Part shown: positions 42,635 to 51,235 of the stretch, in pieces
Position numbering within the stretch: the first letter of the stretch is position 1
Layout: each line of letters opens with the position of its first letter
NCBI RefSeq assembly: GCF_900106535.1
Contig: NZ_FNOH01000008.1
Span: 248,001 to 312,000, forward strand
Length of the DNA: 64,000 nucleotides
From: Myxococcus xanthus
GTDB lineage: Bacteria; Myxococcota; Myxococcia; Myxococcales; Myxococcaceae
Direction of reading: 5' to 3'
Made by a program: the position numbers and the translations under genes
Notes under the pieces: model-generated
What the model saw: the letters and a program-made list of their open reading frames with translations, nothing else
Databases searched by the model: none
Told to the model about the DNA's origin: nothing

Positions 42635-44350
42635 TCAGCAGTCCACCGGCCCTTTCACCGCCGTGACGGTGGCTTCGATTTCTTCACATCCCCCGAGCGA
42701 CTTCGCCCCGTTCGACGCGAGCTTCAGCCCCAGGCGCTCTCCCACCTGGACATCCGCGCCAGTGCGGACCACCGCGCCATCGCGCTGTCGGAACACCACC
42801 GAATAACCGCGGGACATCACCTTCAACGGACTCATGGCATCCAGACGTCCCTCCAGACGCTGGAAACGCTTCTGTGCATCCGCCAGGGCCCCTTGCTGGA
42901 GCGCCAGCAGCCGCGCCCGGTGCGCGGCCAGCCGGGCGCGCTCACGGGACACCTGGGCCGCCGGTGACGCCCTCTCGAGCCCCAGCCGTGCCGTCGCCAG
43001 CGCCCCGTGCCGCGTCGCCACACCTGCGCGCACCGCCTCCGACAGCCGCATGGCCAGCTTCAACAGGTGCGCCCGCTGCTCCCCCAGCCGTGCCTGGGGA
43101 CGCGCCCGCTGCAGCCTTTCGGTCAGCGACCGCAGCTCCTCGCGGTGCCCCCGCACGGCTGGCCGCAGCACGCGCATCATCGACTCCACCTGCTCGGACA
43201 GGTGCAGCCGCTGGTGGTTGATGGCCCGCCGAGGGTCCTCCAGCCGCGACGCGAGCTGCCCTTGCTCCTCGCGCAGCTCCAACACCCGGCGCTCCATGGC
43301 ACGCCGCAGACGGCCCGCCTGCGTGGCCAGCGTCAGCTCCAGGTCGGCCAGCACCGGCGCCAGGCGCTCCGCCGCGGCGCTGGGCGTGGGCGCGCGCAGG
43401 TCCGCCACGAAGTCGGAGATGGTGAAGTCGATTTCGTGGCCAATGGCGGACACCACCGGCACCGGCGAGGCGAAGATGGCGCGCGCCACCCGCTCCTCGT
43501 TGAAGGTCCAGAGGTCCTCCACCGAGCCACCACCGCGCGTCACCACGATGACGTCCACGTCCGTGCGAGCCAGCCGCTCGATGGCGCGAGCCACCTCCAC
43601 GGCGGAGCCTTCGCCCTGCACGCGCGCATCCGCCACCAGGACGCTCTGCCGCGGGTTGCGCGAATGCAGCACGCGCAGGAAGTCCTGGAGCGCCGCGCCG
43701 GTCCGGCTCGTCACCACGCCAATCCGCCGAGGCAGGTAGGGCAACGGCCTGGGGGGCCGCACACGCCCGGGACCAATGAGTCCCTCCTGGGCCAGCCGCT
43801 CCTTGAGCTGCTCGAAGGCCAGCGCCAGCGCGCCCTCGCCCACCGGCTCCAGCCGCTGAACGATGAGGCTGTAGCGGCCCTGCGGCTCGTACAGGTCCAC
43901 GCTGCCTTCGGCAATCACCTCCATGCCGTCGCGCAGCGCGAAGCGCAAGCGGGCCGCCATGGAGGCCCACACCTTCGTGTCGATGGCCGCGCCCGCGTCC
44001 TTCAGCGAGAAGTACCAGTGGCCGCGCGCGTTGGGCCCGCGGAAGCCCGTCACCTCGCCGCGCACGATGACGCGAGCGAAGCGCGACTCCAGCGTCTGCT
44101 TGAGCTGGCGGGTCAGCTCCCCCACCGACAGCACCACGCGCTCGGGCTTGGGCGGCGGAGGCGGCGCGCCCTCCATCGGACCCAGCAGCGAGGTGCCGTC
44201 CTCGTCCACCGGAGGCGGAGGAGGCTTCGGCGGCGCCGCGGCCTTCCGCGCCGCGCCAGTTGCACGAGGCGTGGAGGCGCCACTGCCAAACAGGTCACCC
44301 TGCAGGCCCACTGGCGGCAGCGTGCCGCCTCCCACCTTGCGCCGGGTCAT
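42635..44350 (-). CDS. xseA: Exodeoxyribonuclease VII large subunit
   Basis: The 571-residue protein is about 100 longer than usual because of an N-terminal Pro/Ala-rich extension (1-70). Then comes an OB-fold (~75-160, VSVGELTRQLKQTLESRF; VIVRGEVTGF). The catalytic domain has VTSRTGAALQDFLRVL, the RGGGSVEDLWTFNEE segment and GHEIDFTISDFVADLRAPTPS. A long coiled coil and a C-terminal SRGYSVVF segment complete it. The extension carries QGDLF at ~17-21, close to the beta-clamp-binding consensus Q-x-x-L-F. With XseB it forms the metal-independent exonuclease that trims single-stranded ends. Its ATG overlaps the stop of the FHA gene as ATGA. Confidence 0.95.
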   Translation of the reverse strand: MTRRKVGGGTLPPVGLQGDLFGSGASTPRATGAARKAAAPPKPPPPPVDEDGTSLLGPMEGAPPPPPKPERVVLSVGELTRQLKQTLESRFARVIVRGEVTGFRGPNARGHWYFSLKDAGAAIDTKVWASMAARLRFALRDGMEVIAEGSVDLYEPQGRYSLIVQRLEPVGEGALALAFEQLKERLAQEGLIGPGRVRPPRPLPYLPRRIGVVTSRTGAALQDFLRVLHSRNPRQSVLVADARVQGEGSAVEVARAIERLARTDVDVIVVTRGGGSVEDLWTFNEERVARAIFASPVPVVSAIGHEIDFTISDFVADLRAPTPSAAAERLAPVLADLELTLATQAGRLRRAMERRVLELREEQGQLASRLEDPRRAINHQRLHLSEQVESMMRVLRPAVRGHREELRSLTERLQRARPQARLGEQRAHLLKLAMRLSEAVRAGVATRHGALATARLGLERASPAAQVSRERARLAAHRARLLALQQGALADAQKRFQRLEGRLDAMSPLKVMSRGYSVVFRQRDGAVVRTGADVQVGERLGLKLASNGAKSLGGCEEIEATVTAVKGPVDC

Positions 44351-46083
44351 CGGGACAGCTTCTCGACCCAGGTCTTCGCCTTCTCGTGGTACTCGTCATC
44401 CGGCGGCGTCATGGCCACCACGTCCTTGAACTTGGGCAGGGCCTCCTCGGGGCTCCCGTCCTTCAAGGAGTAGGCCTGGAGGTAGACGTCCTTCGCCTTC
44501 GCCTTCAGCTCACTGATGATGTTGGTGGCGCCCGCGTGCCCGGGGTCCGCCTGCAGCGCCTTGCGCGAGTAGTCCATGGCGCGGCTCCACTGCCCCGCCG
44601 CCTTCGCCGCGGTGGCGCCCTTGTAGAAGATGGTGGCCGCCCGCGTCCCCGCGTTGCGCGCCATCTTGCTAGGGCGGCCGCCGGTGATGTCCTTGTCCAG
44701 CGACATCAGCTTCGACAGGCCCCGGGCGTCCAGGTCCTCCAGCCGCTTGTAGAGGTTGCCGAACTCCGTCACCTGCCCGAGCACCTTCTTGCACTGCGGC
44801 GTGCGCGCCATGCACGCGTTGAGGATGGCCACCGCTCCGGACATGTCTCCGTCGCGGAAGCGGTCAACCGCGGGCTCCCACGGCTTGGGGGCCGGCCCCT
44901 GGACCACGGGCCTGGGCGTGTCCCGGACGATGATGGCCTGCGCCGCCTGCTCGTTGATGAGCTTGGCGTCGCGATGCTCCGGGAAGGCCACCAGGATGTC
45001 TTCGGTGATGGCCTTGGCCATGTCGAGCTGATTCTCATCCAGCAGCTTGCGCGCCTCGCGCGTGCGCGTGTCCGCGGCCTCCGACAGCGCGCGCTTCGTC
45101 GAGTTCACCTGCTCGTAGAGAAACTGGCTCTCTCCCGCGCTGGCCAGCAGCGTACCGGCCTTGCCCAGCTCCTTCTTCGCCAGGGCCTCCTTGGCCGCCG
45201 TCAGCTTCTCCTGGACGGGAATCTCGCGCGCGGCGTGCCCGAGGTAGTCCGCCACACCCGGGTAGCCCGGGGCCTCGGTCTGGAGCTCCTCCAGCTTCGC
45301 CTTCGCTTCGACCCACTTGCCCTCGCGAACCAGGTTCTTGGCGTCCTGGAACAGGCTGCCCAGCCGCTCCCGGTGGCTCTTGCCCTGACGGGCTTCTTCC
45401 GCGGCGACCGCCTGCTGCTTCTGGACGTTCATCCGCACCACGCCTAAGCCCGCGAACAGCACCACCACCGCGCCCGCCACCCCCAGCGTGATGAGCTTCT
45501 TCTTCTTCAGCTCCTCGGGGGTAGGCGCCGTGGCCGCCGTCGCGCGCGCACTGCGCACGCGACCCCCTTCGACGCGAGGCCCCGGACGGGGCGGCACCGC
45601 GCCGCGGCTACCAGAGGCCCCCGGCCGAGGACGCGGCCCGGGGGCCGGCGCGCCGACCATCATCGTGGAGTTGGCCACGTCCTCGAAGCGCAGCTCCGTG
45701 TCGCCCAACGTGATGACGTCACCGTTGGCCAGCGGCGTCTCCTCGTTGACGACGTCGCCGTTGATGAGCGTTCCGTTGCCGGAGCCCAGGTCGCTCACCG
45801 CCCAGCCCGCTCCCGACTTCCGCACCATGACGTGCTTGCGGGACACGGAGGTGTCCGGGATGCAGATGGCGTTATCGGTCGCTCGACCGATGACGTACTC
45901 CTCCTCGGACAGGGCAAACTCCTCACCGTCCTTGGGGCCAGCGATGCAAATGAGCCGGGCGGCGGCGACGGGGGCAGGCGCGGGCCGGGCGGACGTCCTG
46001 CGCACGGCGGGACGGGACCCGGTCCCACCCGAGGGCGCCCCAGAAGGGGGCCGGCGGCGTGCCGGAGGGGAACCGTTGGACAT
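44347..46083 (-). CDS. FHA-domain membrane protein with TPR-like C-terminus (Tad-linked)
   Basis: I use ATG 46083; a GTG 9 bp upstream is possible. The ~578-residue protein has a basic disordered N-terminus, then an FHA domain (~45-135; YVIGRATDNAICIPDTSVSR and SDLGSGNGTLING). A linker, one membrane helix (~205-222, KKLITLGVAGAVVVLFAGLG) and a long helical, TPR-like periplasmic region follow. The FHA domain binds phosphothreonine in the cytoplasm, so it could link Ser/Thr kinase signalling to the Tad machine. It heads the junction with xseA (4-bp overlap) and follows a second FHA gene at 36 bp. Confidence 0.85.
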   Translation of the reverse strand: MSNGSPPARRRPPSGAPSGGTGSRPAVRRTSARPAPAPVAAARLICIAGPKDGEEFALSEEEYVIGRATDNAICIPDTSVSRKHVMVRKSGAGWAVSDLGSGNGTLINGDVVNEETPLANGDVITLGDTELRFEDVANSTMMVGAPAPGPRPRPGASGSRGAVPPRPGPRVEGGRVRSARATAATAPTPEELKKKKLITLGVAGAVVVLFAGLGVVRMNVQKQQAVAAEEARQGKSHRERLGSLFQDAKNLVREGKWVEAKAKLEELQTEAPGYPGVADYLGHAAREIPVQEKLTAAKEALAKKELGKAGTLLASAGESQFLYEQVNSTKRALSEAADTRTREARKLLDENQLDMAKAITEDILVAFPEHRDAKLINEQAAQAIIVRDTPRPVVQGPAPKPWEPAVDRFRDGDMSGAVAILNACMARTPQCKKVLGQVTEFGNLYKRLEDLDARGLSKLMSLDKDITGGRPSKMARNAGTRAATIFYKGATAAKAAGQWSRAMDYSRKALQADPGHAGATNIISELKAKAKDVYLQAYSLKDGSPEEALPKFKDVVAMTPPDDEYHEKAKTWVEKLSR

Positions 46084-46119
46084 GCGAATCACCGACTTCC
46101 TGTCGAAGTGAGCACGCGC

Positions 46120-47574
46120 CTACAGCTCGTGCTCGTAAGCCAACTGCAAACCTAGATTGTGGCAGCGATGCTCGGCCGTAGGGAAGCGTCGACCCATTTC
46201 CTGCAACGCGGCCCGAGCCGTCCGCGCATTCCGGTACTGTACGCTGCGTTGGAAATCGAGCATCAGCTGGCTGCACTTGTGGTCCAGCTCGGTTGCTACC
46301 TCGCCGAGTTGGAAACGCACGTCCTGATAGATGTCAGGCTTGGTGTCCAGCGCCTCCAGCGTCACCCAAGCGAAGCGGTACTGCTGCCACGCCTTGAAGA
46401 GGTTCTCCGCGCCGACGTCGCGCGACTCATAGAACCGGGCGCCCGCGACCACGTACTGACGCGCCTTCGCGAGGAGCTCGTCTTGCGGCAACTCCGGCAC
46501 CGGGATGATTTCCAGGCGCAGGTTCCACACACGCCAGGTGTCCTGCCCCGGCGGGTTGCGGACGTTGTCGAAGACGATGGAGTTGAGCTCACCCCGCTTC
46601 AGCGCGGAGGGCGGGAGAATCTGCTCCAGCCCGCGCTCCGTCACCGCGTTCACGTCCGGCGGCACCCAGCCCACGTCCACGCCGTTGACGACCAGCGCCA
46701 CCTCCTCCTTGGAGATGCCACTGGCCATGTAGTGGACCACGGCCACCGCCCGCGTCGGCGTGACGAACTGGAAGGCGAACGACTTGTGCTCCGGGTTCTC
46801 CCACGTCACGCCCTCGCCCACTCCGAACGAGTCTGAAATCACCTCGAAGCCCAGGTCCTCCGGCTCCACGCCGGACGCCCGGCCTTCGCCCTTGGGCATG
46901 AAGAAGACGGCCAGCACGCCCACCAGCGCCAGCACCAGGCCGCCTCCGACCGCGCCCACGCCCAGACGCGCCGGCGTCGATAGCTGCCCCCACCACAGGA
47001 GCAACCTGCCCGCCTGACTGCCCGCGAGCTCCCGGCGACGGCGCGCGCGCTCCGCCGCCGTCTGCCCCGCGCCAGGTTCGGCCTTCGCCACGGCGGCGGT
47101 GCCCGGACGCACCGGCACCACCGCGGGCTGCTGCGCGGTGGGATGGCCCTCCGGCAGCACGATGCCGCTCTCGGCGGGAATGGGGTCGTTGAGGCGGATG
47201 GGACGGGTGGCGTCCGGGTCCAGCGCTGGGACCGGGTCGCCCCGGCGGATGGGCCGCGTGGCGTCCTCGTCCCCCTCCGGCGGCACCCAGACGAAGGTGA
47301 ACTCGACGGGGCCCACGCCAATCTTGTCCCCATCCCGAAGCTGCTGCTCACCCGACAACAGCCCCCCGTTGAGCACGGTGCCATTCGAGCTGCCCATGTC
47401 CGCGACGAAGTACTTGTCGCCGCGGAGCACGATGCGCGCGTGCCTGCGCGACACGCCGTGGTCGTGCAGCACCAGGTCGTTCTCCGAGGTGCGGCCGATG
47501 TTGACCTCGGCCGCCTCGAAGGTGAGCTCCCGTCCCTGCTGGAGCCCCTGCGTGATGGTCAGGAGGATGGGCAC
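46120..47574 (-). CDS. FHA-domain membrane protein, Tad cluster
   Basis: The GTG start gives 484 residues. An N-terminal FHA domain (~15-95) has EVNIGRTSENDLVLHDHGVS and ADMGSSNGTVLNGG. It is followed by a linker with repeated DATRPIR motifs, one membrane helix (~203-227) and a periplasmic region of unknown fold (NGVDVGWVPPDVNAV; SIVFDNVRNPPGQDTWRVW). It follows tadC by 6 bp and so belongs to the cpaB-tadB-tadC unit. Like the neighbouring FHA protein it may read phosphothreonine and regulate or scaffold the inner-membrane platform. Confidence 0.85.
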   Translation of the reverse strand: MPILLTITQGLQQGRELTFEAAEVNIGRTSENDLVLHDHGVSRRHARIVLRGDKYFVADMGSSNGTVLNGGLLSGEQQLRDGDKIGVGPVEFTFVWVPPEGDEDATRPIRRGDPVPALDPDATRPIRLNDPIPAESGIVLPEGHPTAQQPAVVPVRPGTAAVAKAEPGAGQTAAERARRRRELAGSQAGRLLLWWGQLSTPARLGVGAVGGGLVLALVGVLAVFFMPKGEGRASGVEPEDLGFEVISDSFGVGEGVTWENPEHKSFAFQFVTPTRAVAVVHYMASGISKEEVALVVNGVDVGWVPPDVNAVTERGLEQILPPSALKRGELNSIVFDNVRNPPGQDTWRVWNLRLEIIPVPELPQDELLAKARQYVVAGARFYESRDVGAENLFKAWQQYRFAWVTLEALDTKPDIYQDVRFQLGEVATELDHKCSQLMLDFQRSVQYRNARTARAALQEMGRRFPTAEHRCHNLGLQLAYEHEL

Positions 47575-47580
47575 GGGGCG

Positions 47581-48471
47581 CTACCCCGCGACGTTTCCGA
47601 ACATGAATTGGAACACGATGGGCCCGAACAGCACCATGAACACCGTGGGGAAGATGCACGCGATGAGCGGAAAGAGCATCTTCACCGGCGCCTCGCCGGC
47701 CAGCTTCTCCGCGCGCTGGGTGCGGTCGATGCGCATCTGCGTGGACTGGATGCGCAGCACCTTGCCCAAGCTGGTCCCCATCTTGTCCGCCTGGATGAGC
47801 GCGGTGACGAAGGTGGTCAGGGGCGGCAGGTCCACGCGGACAATCATGCTCTTGAGGCCTTCCTCACGCGTCTTGCCCATCTTCAGCTGCTTGAGCACCA
47901 ACTGCAGCTCCTCGCGCAGCGGCCCCGGCTTGCCCTTCTCCACCACCTTGGCCAGTGCCGCGGTGAAGTCCAGGCCGGCTTCCACCGACAGCGTCAGCAG
48001 GTCCAGGCTGTAAGGCAGCGCGCGGCTGATGAGCAGGTGGCGCTTCTTCACCTGGTCGTTCAGCCACATCAGCGGGTAGTACATGCCGAAGAGCAGGAAC
48101 AGCGGCGCCCACACCAGGCTCACGCCGAAGCCGTTGAGCAGGATGAGGCCCATGATGAGGCCCACCACCGCGCTGACTTCCTGCAGCGCCATGATGTCCT
48201 CGGGCTTGTACGCCTGCGGCTCGCCCGCCTTGATGAGGTTGCGGCGCGCCTTGGCCTCGTAGCCGGGCCACATGAAGCGGCGGTTCATCGCGCCCAGGCG
48301 GCGGATGGCCACCGAGCCGAAGCCCTTCATGCCGCCCGTGGACTCGTCACGGACCTCCGACAGGAAGCGCTCCAGCATCGTCTGGTACAGCCCCAGGCCC
48401 AGGAAGCCCACGGCGCCCGCGAAGAGGAGCGCCGAGCTGCCGATCAAGATTGGCGTCAGGACATCGTCCAC
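47581..48471 (-). CDS. tadC: TadC-like inner-membrane platform protein
   Basis: The GTG (48471) has AGAGGTG upstream. The 296-residue protein belongs to the T2SF/TadC family: N-terminal membrane helix, cytoplasmic region, a central helix pair (~105-140), the conserved cytoplasmic T2SF domain with LPYSLDLLTLSVEAGLDFTA, and a C-terminal helix (FPLIACIFPTVFMVLFGPI). With TadB it forms the platform that an ATPase turns to extend the fibre. In the M. xanthus Kil apparatus the platform pair is known as KilG/KilH; which of these this gene is I cannot say. Confidence 0.93.
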   Translation of the reverse strand: MDDVLTPILIGSSALLFAGAVGFLGLGLYQTMLERFLSEVRDESTGGMKGFGSVAIRRLGAMNRRFMWPGYEAKARRNLIKAGEPQAYKPEDIMALQEVSAVVGLIMGLILLNGFGVSLVWAPLFLLFGMYYPLMWLNDQVKKRHLLISRALPYSLDLLTLSVEAGLDFTAALAKVVEKGKPGPLREELQLVLKQLKMGKTREEGLKSMIVRVDLPPLTTFVTALIQADKMGTSLGKVLRIQSTQMRIDRTQRAEKLAGEAPVKMLFPLIACIFPTVFMVLFGPIVFQFMFGNVAG

Positions 48472-48481
48472 GGTGCACCTC

Positions 48482-49327
48482 TCAGATATCGATGTTGACG
48501 ATGCGCCGGATGATGAGGATGCCCATCACTTCCATGATGGCGATGATGATCACGAGGATCCAACCGAAGATGTGGTCCATCATCGGCTCCATCAGGTCGG
48601 GCCGCATGTAGTTGAGCACCATGCCGAGCACACCGGGCATCGCCGCGACGATCCACCCCTGCAGCTTGCCCTGCGAGGTGAGCGCGTCGATCTTGCCTTC
48701 CAGACGGAAGCGCTCGCGGATCACCGTGGAGATCGTCTCGAACATCTCGGCCATGTTGCCGCCGAGCTGACGGGCGATGTTCGTGGACACGACGACCAGC
48801 TCCAGGTCGTCACTGCCCACGCGGCGGCCCATGTTGATGAGCGCCTCCTCCAGCGGAACACCCAGCTTCACTTCCTTCACGAAGAGCCCGAACTCCTGCG
48901 ACAGCGGCGGCATCGCCTCGCGCGCCACGTGCTCGATGGCCTGGGGGAACGTGAGACCGGCCTTGAAGGCGTTGGCCATGGCCTGCAGCGCGTCCACCAA
49001 CTGCACGTTGAACTTCTTGATGCGCCGCTTCCGGTAGTGCTTGACCATCAGCATCGGCAGGAAGAAGCCGAACACCGTGGCCACCACCGCCATGATGGGG
49101 TTGAAGATGATGTACGTCAGGATCCCCAACAAGCACATGCACGCGATGTTGAGGATCAACATCTGGCGTGGATCGATGAAGAGGAACATGTCGCTCAAGT
49201 CGTTCATCGACTTGGCGACGTAGCGCTCCTGGTACTGCTCATACGCCTTCGACAGGACGCTGAAGATCACCAGGCTGAAGAAGAAGACCGAGCCGGTGAC
49301 GAGGAGGAGGACGATTCCAGCAAGCAT
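48482..49327 (-). CDS. tadB: TadB-like inner-membrane platform protein
   Basis: The 281 residues carry the same T2SF fold: membrane helices near the N-terminus (LAGIVLLLVTGSVFFFSLVI), at ~60-95 and at the C-terminus. The cytoplasmic domain has LVDALQAMANAFKAGLTFPQ and ARQLGGNMAEMFETISTVI. It is the partner of TadC, 10 bp downstream. TadA, the ATPase, is not in this window. The ATG lacks a strong ribosome site; the cpaB stop is 41 bp upstream. Confidence 0.93.
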   Translation of the reverse strand: MLAGIVLLLVTGSVFFFSLVIFSVLSKAYEQYQERYVAKSMNDLSDMFLFIDPRQMLILNIACMCLLGILTYIIFNPIMAVVATVFGFFLPMLMVKHYRKRRIKKFNVQLVDALQAMANAFKAGLTFPQAIEHVAREAMPPLSQEFGLFVKEVKLGVPLEEALINMGRRVGSDDLELVVVSTNIARQLGGNMAEMFETISTVIRERFRLEGKIDALTSQGKLQGWIVAAMPGVLGMVLNYMRPDLMEPMMDHIFGWILVIIIAIMEVMGILIIRRIVNIDI

Positions 49328-49368
49328 GTGCGCGCTTCCCTAAGAGCGAGGGTGGACGACGCACGCCA

Positions 49369-50184
49369 TCACGGCGCGCCAGCGCCCGCGGCCCGCTCGG
49401 CACCGCCCTTGATGATCTGGATGATTTCGCGGCGCTTCTGCTCCAGCACGCGGGTGCGCTCACCCGACAGCAGCGTGCTGATGGTCGCGCGGCCACGCTC
49501 CTCGATGAGGTCCACGTCGTCCTCGTTGCGGAGGCTGAGCGTCAGCTGGCCGAGCTCGACCGCGAGCACCAGGATTTCGGCCTCTTCCGGCAGCACCATC
49601 AGCGAGATGTTGTTGTACTCGCGCTGGTTCTCCGGGATGAGGTTCACGTTGGTGGTACCGGTGATCTTGCCCGTGGCCACCACGATGACGTTCTGAAGCA
49701 GCGTCACGGCGACGTTCTCGTCCGTCTGCGGGTCGCGGAAGGTGCCAATCACGTCCACGTGGTCATTGGGGCGAATCCAGCCGCCCACCGACGTGGTGTG
49801 CTTCGCCTCGATGGTGAGGGCGCGCGCCTTCTTCTGCACCTTCGACGACAGCCGCTCGGCGGCCTTGGTCGTCTCGAACTGGCTCCACAGCAGCGGATCA
49901 CCCGCCTGCAGCGCGACCAGCACCTTCTGGTTCACGATGTAGGACGCGGAGTCCGGACGCACCACGGAGGACGTCACGAACTGCTCCGGCACGGAGCGCT
50001 GGGAGATCATCTCGAAGGTGATGACCGTGCCTTCAGGGACGTCCTGCGCCGCCACGACGACGGGCACCAGGTTCCATCCGCGGCGGACATCCGCCTCCTT
50101 CTTCTTGATGGCGGAATACGCGATGACGCCGGCCAGCAGGCCCAGCACAAGCGCGACGACGAGCGGAGTCTTGCCCTTCAGCAT
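49369..50184 (-). CDS. cpaB: CpaB/RcpC pilus assembly protein
   Basis: The 271-residue protein has a signal-anchor helix (PLVVALVLGLLAGVIAYSAI) and then a SAF domain (~40-110, VPVVVAAQDVPEGTVITFEM). A RcpC-like domain follows (WIRPNDHVDVIGTFRD). CpaB/RcpC is periplasmic and supports the Tad secretin. GGAGGTTTCTGAACC precedes the ATG, and a TTGACA promoter lies about 115 bp upstream. It is the first gene of the ~12-kb run to tlyA. Confidence 0.92.
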   Translation of the reverse strand: MLKGKTPLVVALVLGLLAGVIAYSAIKKKEADVRRGWNLVPVVVAAQDVPEGTVITFEMISQRSVPEQFVTSSVVRPDSASYIVNQKVLVALQAGDPLLWSQFETTKAAERLSSKVQKKARALTIEAKHTTSVGGWIRPNDHVDVIGTFRDPQTDENVAVTLLQNVIVVATGKITGTTNVNLIPENQREYNNISLMVLPEEAEILVLAVELGQLTLSLRNEDDVDLIEERGRATISTLLSGERTRVLEQKRREIIQIIKGGAERAAGAGAP

Positions 50185-50298
50185 GGTTCAGAAACCTCCA
50201 GAACGGGGGGGAGCCGTTCGGCGGCGATGATGGAGTCCGAAGTGGAGTCCAGAGCAGGTGTTTGAATACAGTGCAGTGCAATCTGCGGATGGCGCGCG

Positions 50299-50328
50299 AT
50301 GTTAGCCGTGCGATACACCGGGTGTCAA
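50299..50328 (-). promoter_or_regulatory. Sigma70-type promoter upstream of cpaB
   Basis: On the minus strand a perfect TTGACA (50323-50328) is followed by an 18-bp spacer and TAACAT (50299-50304, 4 of 6 matches). The predicted transcript starts about 110 nt before the cpaB ATG. It lies in the gap following the lipoprotein gene, so it can separate the pilin group from the platform-to-isoprenoid run. Confidence 0.65.
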
Positions 50329-50368
50329 AACCACCTCTCGCGACAGCTCTGTATCGCGCGCAATCCGA

Positions 50369-50396
50369 GACCTGACGTCGTACCGCGTCAGAGGTC
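50369..50396 (-). terminator. Imperfect hairpin over the stop codon of the 50388 lipoprotein gene
   Basis: GACCT-(CT)-GACG pairs with CGTC-AGGTC around an 8-nt loop, spanning the stop codon. No T-run follows, so it is not a standard intrinsic terminator; it may be a Rho-linked or RNA-stability element upstream of the cpaB promoter. Confidence 0.3.
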
Positions 50397-51119
50397 GTTG
50401 ATGGCGTCGCGGTCCGGCGTCGTCAGGCCGCGGCCCTCGGTGATGCTATAGAGGGCGTTCTGCACCACGCCCACGTCCTCGGAGCTGTCGATGACCTTCC
50501 CCTCGAGGAGCCGCAGCAGTTCCTGCAGCGCGTCATCCGACGTGATGGGGCCGACCGCGTAGGTCATGAATTCGTTGGAGGGGTCCCGCTCCTCGTTCAG
50601 GCAGTACATGTAGAGAGGAACGATGTAGACGTTCTCCTCCACCCCGCCGTCCGGGGTACCGGCATCGTCCCGCCCGCCGGGCCCCGGGCGAGTGGGTGGA
50701 ACGACGAGGATGGTGCGCTCGATGAGCAGCCCGTTCTGGCCGCGTCCCTCGGAGGTGGACACGACGACGAGCCCCGGGGGGAACTCCACTTCGACAGGCG
50801 CCCCGGTGTCGTTGCGGAGGGGCACGCAGACGCGGACCAAGGCGCCCGAGCCCTGTGACTCCACACTGGCGTTTTCGCACTCGCCGGAGACCTCGGCGGC
50901 GCCGCGAAGGGTGCCGGCGAAGCTGACGCCCTCGGGGAGGGAAAGGGGCGTGCCCTGCGGCGCGCCGTCGTCCTCGCCCAGGCCGGGGCGGAAGACATTC
51001 ACGCCCGCGTCGACCCCATGGGAGGGCGGCGGCTTGTTTCCGCCACCGCCGTCGCATGCCAGTACCCCTGCCCCGACCGCCGCCGCGACAACCATCCACT
51101 TCCATGCCGCCTGCGCCAT
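50388..51119 (-). CDS. Predicted lipoprotein, Tad cluster
   Basis: The 243-residue protein has a signal peptide with lipobox VLAC (Cys ~22) followed by DGGGG, then a Gly/Pro-rich linker. A beta-rich region follows (VRVCVPLRNDTGAPVEVEFP) with three Cys in the mature part, then a helical C-terminus. I know no family. Asp at +2 suggests inner-membrane retention by E. coli rules, though Myxococcus may differ. It sits between the pilin group and cpaB with gaps on both sides, and could be a pilotin or assembly factor; that is a guess from context. Confidence 0.65.
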   Translation of the reverse strand: MAQAAWKWMVVAAAVGAGVLACDGGGGNKPPPSHGVDAGVNVFRPGLGEDDGAPQGTPLSLPEGVSFAGTLRGAAEVSGECENASVESQGSGALVRVCVPLRNDTGAPVEVEFPPGLVVVSTSEGRGQNGLLIERTILVVPPTRPGPGGRDDAGTPDGGVEENVYIVPLYMYCLNEERDPSNEFMTYAVGPITSDDALQELLRLLEGKVIDSSEDVGVVQNALYSITEGRGLTTPDRDAINDL

Positions 51120-51235
51120 TGCGCGCTCCTTCCGTCAATCCAGGACGACCCACCGGCCGGGACCGCCGCGTCATGAGGTCTGGCGAGACTGGCTGAGTCT
51201 CAAGGCACCCGCAACCTTGGTGAGCGCACCAGGTG

